15,935 bases of DNA from Ruminococcus flavefaciens (lineage in GTDB: Bacteria > Bacillota_A > Clostridia > Oscillospirales > Ruminococcaceae): the NCBI GenBank assembly GCA_004556875.1, contig SFFP01000020.1, positions 1-15,935 on the forward strand. Direction: 5' to 3'. Under the pieces are notes generated by a model. The model ran no database searches, had not been told where the DNA came from, and saw nothing but the letters and a program-made list of their open reading frames with translations. Shown here one piece after another: positions 12,661-15,935 of this stretch; within the stretch, counting starts at the first letter, position 1, and the number at the start of each line of letters is the position of its first letter. A program made the position numbers and the translations under genes.

Positions 12661-13290
12661 TTACTCTCTTACCACGCTGATACGCTGACCGATGTGATCG
12701 CCCTTTTCGATCTCGTCTACCATAGCAATAGCGTAATCTGCATAGCTGATAATGCTCTCGCCCTTAGAGTTGAGCGTCAGCTCCTCGCCTGCGAGAATGT
12801 ACTTGCCGCTGCGCTCGCCGTCAGCCTGAAAATCTCCTGCAGGGCTGATACATGTCCATTTCACGTCATTTCTCTGACGGAGTTCACCCAGAGCCTTTGC
12901 CATAGCAGAAGCCAGCGGCTTGAAAACTTCGGGAAAATCAGCACCGTCAGAAACGCAGGCGGTATGCTCAGCGTTCACATACAGGCTGCCTGCACCGCCG
13001 ACAACGAGAAGCCTTGTATCAGTTCCCGAAAGAATGTCACACAGGTGAGCAAGTGAAGTGGAGTGCTGAGGAAGTGTTTCAGGTGTCCATGCGCCGAAAG
13101 CGTCCACAACTGCGTCAAATCCTGTAAAGTCTTCTGCGGTCAGGTCGAACAGGTCTTTCACGATCACGTTCTGAGCAGCGGACTTGTTCTCTCCACGAAC
13201 AAATGCGGTAACGTCAAATCCTCTGTCTACAGCCTCCTTGACGATGAGCTGACCTGCCTTGCCGTTTGCACAAACTACTGCGATTTTCAT
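12661..13290 (-). CDS. NAD(P)-binding NmrA/YwnB-like protein
   Basis: A 209-residue atypical short-chain dehydrogenase fold: MKIAVVCANGKAGQLIVKEA carries the glycine-rich dinucleotide loop, FVRGENKSAAQNVIVKDLFD is the typical second strand and domain step, and DTRLLVVGGAGSLY and WTCISPAGDF follow the NmrA/YwnB pattern. There is no YxxxK catalytic pair, so it is more likely a NAD(P)H sensor or a non-classical reductase than an alcohol dehydrogenase. GAGGT precedes the ATG. It is first in an operon with the Rrf2 regulator, driven by the promoter at 13370-13398. It acts in the cytoplasm; its substrate is unknown. Confidence 0.85.
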   Translation of the reverse strand: MKIAVVCANGKAGQLIVKEAVDRGFDVTAFVRGENKSAAQNVIVKDLFDLTAEDFTGFDAVVDAFGAWTPETLPQHSTSLAHLCDILSGTDTRLLVVGGAGSLYVNAEHTACVSDGADFPEVFKPLASAMAKALGELRQRNDVKWTCISPAGDFQADGERSGKYILAGEELTLNSKGESIISYADYAIAMVDEIEKGDHIGQRISVVRE

Positions 13291-13332
13291 AATAAGTACC
13301 TCCTGAATTATAGCATAAAAGTTATTCTCTGT

Positions 13333-13416
13333 AAAGTTGTAACAATGCTTGCTTCAACTTTCTGATATCAGTATATCACGCGAATGTTGAGTTGTCAATA
13401 CAATCATTACAACTTT
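13333..13416 (-). promoter_or_regulatory. Promoter and operator repeats of the NmrA-Rrf2 unit
   Basis: On the minus strand TTGACA (13398-13393) and TATACT (13375-13370) have a 17-bp spacer. A perfect 10-bp inverted repeat surrounds them: AAAGTTGTAA at 13333-13342 and TTACAACTTT at 13407-13416, with a third half CAACTTT at 13355-13361. One copy lies upstream of the -35 and two lie in the leader, as expected for autoregulation by looping or multiple dimers of the Rrf2 protein. The sites are seen; their binder is inference. Confidence 0.7.
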
Positions 13417-13690
13417 GGAGGGTTGCATAAAAATCAAGGGTATCTATGCGCTTAATGAACAAATCTCATTGCATTGTTTCAAGCAGAATCGGCTCGGCTA
13501 AGCCCTGCTTCATGCAGATAATTATTGATAAGTGGATAAAATAAAGTCCCTCATTAAGTAGAAATAACATTCAACTTAGTAGAGGGATATTTCTGTTTTT
13601 ATCTTGTCAGCTTACATTCACCGCCTGTAAATGCCGAAAACTGAATTGCCGACGAAATACATAAGCATAGATAAGTAACTATTTTACGCA
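13417..13690. other. Non-coding gap with hairpins
   Basis: No convincing gene lies in 13417-13690. It holds a bulged hairpin AAGCAG/CTGCTT with inner GGCT/AGCC (13481-13510). It also holds an imperfect terminator-like hairpin, TCCCTC (13547-13552)/GAGGGA (13582-13587), with TATTTCTGTTTTT after it on the plus strand. The latter would insulate the downstream flavodoxin promoter. Confidence 0.45.
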
Positions 13691-13694
13691 AAGA

Positions 13695-13784
13695 GTTACC
13701 TAAGTAACCATTACAAAGAAACTGCCCGTTGTTTTTCCGGGAGTTATCTGCTAAAATAGAATTAACGGTACGACAGTTACCTAA
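13695..13784 (+). promoter_or_regulatory. Promoter and GTTAC-type operators of the flavodoxin unit
   Basis: TTGTTT (13729-13734) and TAAAAT (13752-13757) are 17 bp apart. The palindrome GTTAC-CTAA-GTAAC lies upstream at 13695-13708, another GTAAC at 13675-13679, and the 10-mer AGTTACCTAA is repeated exactly at 13694-13703 and 13775-13784, on both sides of the promoter. Likely regulator sites, perhaps for the TetR protein encoded at 15251. Confidence 0.6.
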
Positions 13785-13803
13785 ATCCAAAGGAGGAACT
13801 ACT

Positions 13804-14310
13804 ATGAACACAATCGTCATTTTCTTCTCAAGAGCCGATGAGAACTACTTCGGCGGTGCAATGAAGTATGTAGAGATCGGCAACACTGAGATCGCAGTCG
13901 GACACATCACCGAACTGACAGGCTTTGACAGCTTCAAGCTCGAAATGGTGCAGCCCTATTCCGCAGACTACATGACCTGCATCGAAGAAGCAAAGGCACA
14001 TCTCAGAGAAAACGCACGTCCTGAACTGAAAGAGATTCCCGATGTATCAGACTACGACAACATCATTCTTGCTTATCCGAACTACTGGGGAACTGCTCCC
14101 ATGGCGGTGTTCACGTTCCTTGAAAGCGCCGATCTTTCGGGCAAGACGATCTATCCGCTCTGCACCAACGAGGGCAGCGGACTCGGCAAGAGCGTTTCGG
14201 ATATAAAAAAGTATGCAAATGTCGGCGAGGGACTTTCCCTGACCGGCAGCGGAGTAAAAAATGCAAAGCCGCAGATCGAAAAGTGGCTGAAAAATAACGG
14301 ACTTATCTGA
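13804..14310 (+). CDS. Flavodoxin, soluble
   Basis: The 168-residue protein has the flavodoxin fold: MNTIVIFFSRADENYFGGAM (first strand and an atypical phosphate loop), YDNIILAYPNYWGTAPMAVF (FMN-aromatic loop with Y/W) and GKTIYPLCTNEGSGLGKSV. It binds FMN by family and likely serves as an electron carrier or NAD(P)H-quinone-type reductase. ATG 13804 is chosen for the strong AAAGGAGGA site; a longer frame starting at 13729 would run through the promoter. It lacks the membrane anchor of the related protein at 5374. The aldo/keto reductase follows after 12 bp, so both are one operon. Confidence 0.9.
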   Translation: MNTIVIFFSRADENYFGGAMKYVEIGNTEIAVGHITELTGFDSFKLEMVQPYSADYMTCIEEAKAHLRENARPELKEIPDVSDYDNIILAYPNYWGTAPMAVFTFLESADLSGKTIYPLCTNEGSGLGKSVSDIKKYANVGEGLSLTGSGVKNAKPQIEKWLKNNGLI

Positions 14311-14322
14311 GGAGGTTTTACT

Positions 14323-15174
14323 ATGCAGACTTACATCACACTTAATGACGGTACAAAGATACCCCAGTTCGGACTTGGCGTTTATCAGGTCCCTGAGGGA
14401 GAAGCAACATACAACGCAGTGCTCGATGCACTGAAAATGGGTGTCCGCCACATCGATACGGCTCACGCTTATCAGAACGAAAGAAGTGTCGGCAAGGCTG
14501 TAAAGGACAGCGGCGTTCCCCGTGAGGAAGTGTGGATAACCACAAAGCTCTGGCCCCACGAATACGGTGAAGGCAAGACTGCCGCAGCTATCGACAAGAT
14601 GCTTGCAAGGCTCGGCACGGACTACATTGACCTCCTTCTCCTGCACCAGCAGTTTGGCGATTATCTCGGTGCGTGGAAGGACATGGAGAAGGCTGTGAAA
14701 GCAGGCAAGGTAAAGTCTATCGGTATCAGCAACTTTGAGAGTGAGCGCCTTGAAGAACTGTGCGAAGCTGCAACTATACCCCCCTCTGTATTGCAGGTTG
14801 AGTGCCACCCCTACTATCAGCAGAACGAGCTGAAAAAGCGTATTGAAAAGTACGGCACAGTCATTGAGAGCTGGTATCCCATCGGTCACGGTGACAAGGG
14901 GCTTATCAATGAGAGCGTGTTTACGAAACTTGCACAGAAATACGGCAAGAGCAATGTGCAGATAATCTTACGCTGGCATATTCAGGAAGGAACTATCGTA
15001 TTCCCGAGAACAACAAATCCACAGCATATGAAGGAGAACTTCGAGATATTCGACTTCGAGCTGACCGCCGATGAAATGGCTGAAATAAGAGCACTGGACT
15101 GCGGCAAGCGTTTCTTCAATATGACACTTGCCGAGCAGGAAGCAAACCTCGGTGCGTGGCATCCTGCAGACTAA
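14323..15174 (+). CDS. Aldo/keto reductase (AKR5-like)
   Basis: The 283-residue protein is a complete NADPH-dependent (beta/alpha)8 reductase with all four catalytic residues: D45, Y50 (DTAHAYQNE), K75 (TTKLW) and H108 (LLLLHQQ). Later motifs SIGISNFESERL, LQVECHPYYQQNEL and IVFPRTTNPQHMKENFEIFD are those of 2,5-diketo-gluconate reductase/morphine-dehydrogenase type AKRs. It reduces aldehydes or ketones, probably toxic carbonyls, in the cytoplasm; the true substrate is unknown. GGAGG lies about 7 bases before the ATG, within the 12-bp gap after the flavodoxin. The same gene order occurs at 5271-6072, where the reductase is broken. Confidence 0.94.
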   Translation: MQTYITLNDGTKIPQFGLGVYQVPEGEATYNAVLDALKMGVRHIDTAHAYQNERSVGKAVKDSGVPREEVWITTKLWPHEYGEGKTAAAIDKMLARLGTDYIDLLLLHQQFGDYLGAWKDMEKAVKAGKVKSIGISNFESERLEELCEAATIPPSVLQVECHPYYQQNELKKRIEKYGTVIESWYPIGHGDKGLINESVFTKLAQKYGKSNVQIILRWHIQEGTIVFPRTTNPQHMKENFEIFDFELTADEMAEIRALDCGKRFFNMTLAEQEANLGAWHPAD

Positions 15175-15177
15175 GCC

Positions 15178-15220
15178 TTGAAAGAAATGGCACTCTATGA
15201 TATAATGTAACTAAAGTTAC
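15178..15220 (+). promoter_or_regulatory. TetR gene promoter with operator
   Basis: TTGAAA (15178-15183) and TATAAT (15201-15206) are 17 bp apart, starting three bases after the reductase stop. A 14-bp palindrome GTAAC-TAAA-GTTAC (15207-15220) touches the -10 box, an ideal place for autorepression. It shares GTTAC/GTAAC half-sites with the flavodoxin promoter. Confidence 0.75.
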
Positions 15221-15250
15221 TTTACTACAGAACGTATTAGGAGGACTATT

Positions 15251-15832
15251 ATGATACTGACAGGCAGCGAAGATCTGAGAGTACGCAGAACTATAGACTC
15301 TATAAAGAGCGTATTTGAGCAGATGATATGCGAAATGGATTACAGCAAGATCAGGGTGACGGAGCTTTGCAGCCGTGCAATGATAAACAAGAAGACATTT
15401 TATGTCTACTACCCCACTCTTGACGATCTGCTTGCCGAGATACAGTCGGAGTATTCTGCTGAGTACATCGAGCGTATCAAGGACTATAAGCTGCCTGACG
15501 ACCTTGACAAGGTAAACCGCGAGTTTTTCCTGTTTTCAGAGGAAAAGGGACTTGCCTATGAGAAGATAACCTGTGCAGGCAACGAGTCCTACCACTACAT
15601 CCGCAGCGGTATGATAAAAAAGGTAAACACCGCAGGCTGGAGCAGCTCAAAGAAATACGGCTCTCTTCCCGAATATCAGCAGACCATGCTGATGAACTTC
15701 GTCAACAACTCTGTCCTCGGAATTTACAGGCAGTGGATAGAAGAAGGCAAGCAGCAGTCGGTTGAGGAGATCATCGGGATAACAAACAGACTCGTGCTTG
15801 GCGGTGTAAAAGGATTTTTCATACAGGAGTAA
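15251..15832 (+). CDS. TetR/AcrR-family regulator
   Basis: The 193-residue protein begins with RVRRTIDSIKSVFEQMICEM, then the helix-turn-helix YSKIRVTELCSRAMINKKTF and YVYYPTLDDLLAEI, the standard TetR N-terminal domain. The C-terminal ligand domain (about 70-190) is all-helical and resembles the TetR_C type with NNSVLGIYRQWIEEG, seen in DhaS-like regulators. AGGAGG is 8 nt before the ATG. It has its own promoter with a palindrome at 15207. By position it probably controls itself and the flavodoxin-reductase operon in response to a small molecule. Two Cys (C40 region and C107 region) are present but no sensor role is shown. Confidence 0.9.
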   Translation: MILTGSEDLRVRRTIDSIKSVFEQMICEMDYSKIRVTELCSRAMINKKTFYVYYPTLDDLLAEIQSEYSAEYIERIKDYKLPDDLDKVNREFFLFSEEKGLAYEKITCAGNESYHYIRSGMIKKVNTAGWSSSKKYGSLPEYQQTMLMNFVNNSVLGIYRQWIEEGKQQSVEEIIGITNRLVLGGVKGFFIQE

Positions 15833-15837
15833 GAAAT

Positions 15838-15935
15838 ATTGAATACGAAAACGACTATATATATGAGCTTATGTATCAAGGCGGTCAGACGAAAGTGACT
15901 GAGCCTTATTTCAAAGAAGCAGTTGATGAAATGAT
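15838..15935 (+). other. Open frame at the window edge, start unclear
   Basis: The frame from 15838 reads IEYENDYIYELMYQGGQTKV, then TEPYFKEAVDEM, to the end, soluble and gene-like in codon use. GGAG (15826-15829) is 8 bases upstream, but the codon in the start position is ATT, not ATG. No upstream in-frame start is plausible because it would lie deep in the TetR gene. It may be a real gene with an ATT start, or a truncated gene. I do not recognise the family. Confidence 0.3.

Noticed and set aside
14047..14889. 280-codon minus-strand frame
   Set aside because: It is antisense to the flavodoxin and aldo/keto reductase genes, both complete with catalytic residues.

Overview
The window looks like chromosomal DNA from a low-to-moderate GC anaerobic Firmicute, most likely a Ruminococcus-like member of the Clostridia. 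This rests on strong GGAGG ribosome sites, TTGACA/TATAAT promoters with 17-bp spacers, several flavodoxin and ferredoxin proteins, paired radical SAM proteins and a BspA-type leucine-rich repeat protein. The genus is an inference. No rRNA, CRISPR array or complete tRNA is visible.

Region 1 (1-2345) appears to be the end of an integrated mobile element. It carries an XRE regulator/DUF6036 nucleotidyltransferase pair that looks like a toxin-antitoxin module, and on the other strand two overlapping excisionase-type helix-turn-helix genes. It ends in the 3' part of a tRNA-Ser(CGA) gene with no 5' half, as expected for an attachment site in the tRNA anticodon loop. Four TTCTCGCA repeats, three of them exactly 11 bp apart, lie between the HTH genes and the attachment site and resemble recombinase or Xis arm sites. 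The tRNA's own terminator follows.

Region 2 (2355-4930) is host DNA with an IS3-family insertion sequence (single fused transposase ORF), a Nudix gene split by an in-frame TAA, and a small LRR protein. The -35 box of the likely Nudix promoter lies in the IS end.

Region 3 (4985-9605) is a scarred stretch: a 300-bp sirtuin fragment, the first 25-odd codons of an aldo/keto reductase, a membrane-anchored flavodoxin, the tail of a type I restriction HsdR, two tandem radical SAM paralogues, an array of intergenic hairpins, an ArsR regulator and a decayed nitronate-monooxygenase-like gene. The sirtuin fragment is an inverted, diverged copy of part of the intact sirtuin at 9606-10463.

Region 4 (9606-13290, all minus strand) is the most interesting part. 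A promoter at 13370-13398 drives an NmrA/YwnB-like NAD(P)-binding protein and an Rrf2 regulator. After a hairpin comes a tightly packed four-gene unit: an unrecognised 113-residue protein, a PNPOx-like flavin domain fused to two [4Fe-4S] clusters, a zinc-type macrodomain, and a SirTM-like sirtuin with Gln in place of the catalytic His. SirTM/macrodomain pairs write and erase protein ADP-ribosylation. Here the usual lipoyl-carrier partners are absent and a redox flavin/iron-sulphur protein is present instead, suggesting a variant redox-linked ADP-ribosylation system.

Region 5 (13690-15935) holds a flavodoxin, an aldo/keto reductase and a TetR regulator on the plus strand. GTTAC/GTAAC inverted repeats lie at both promoters. 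The flavodoxin-reductase pair parallels the broken pair of region 3. An unidentified open frame runs off the right edge.
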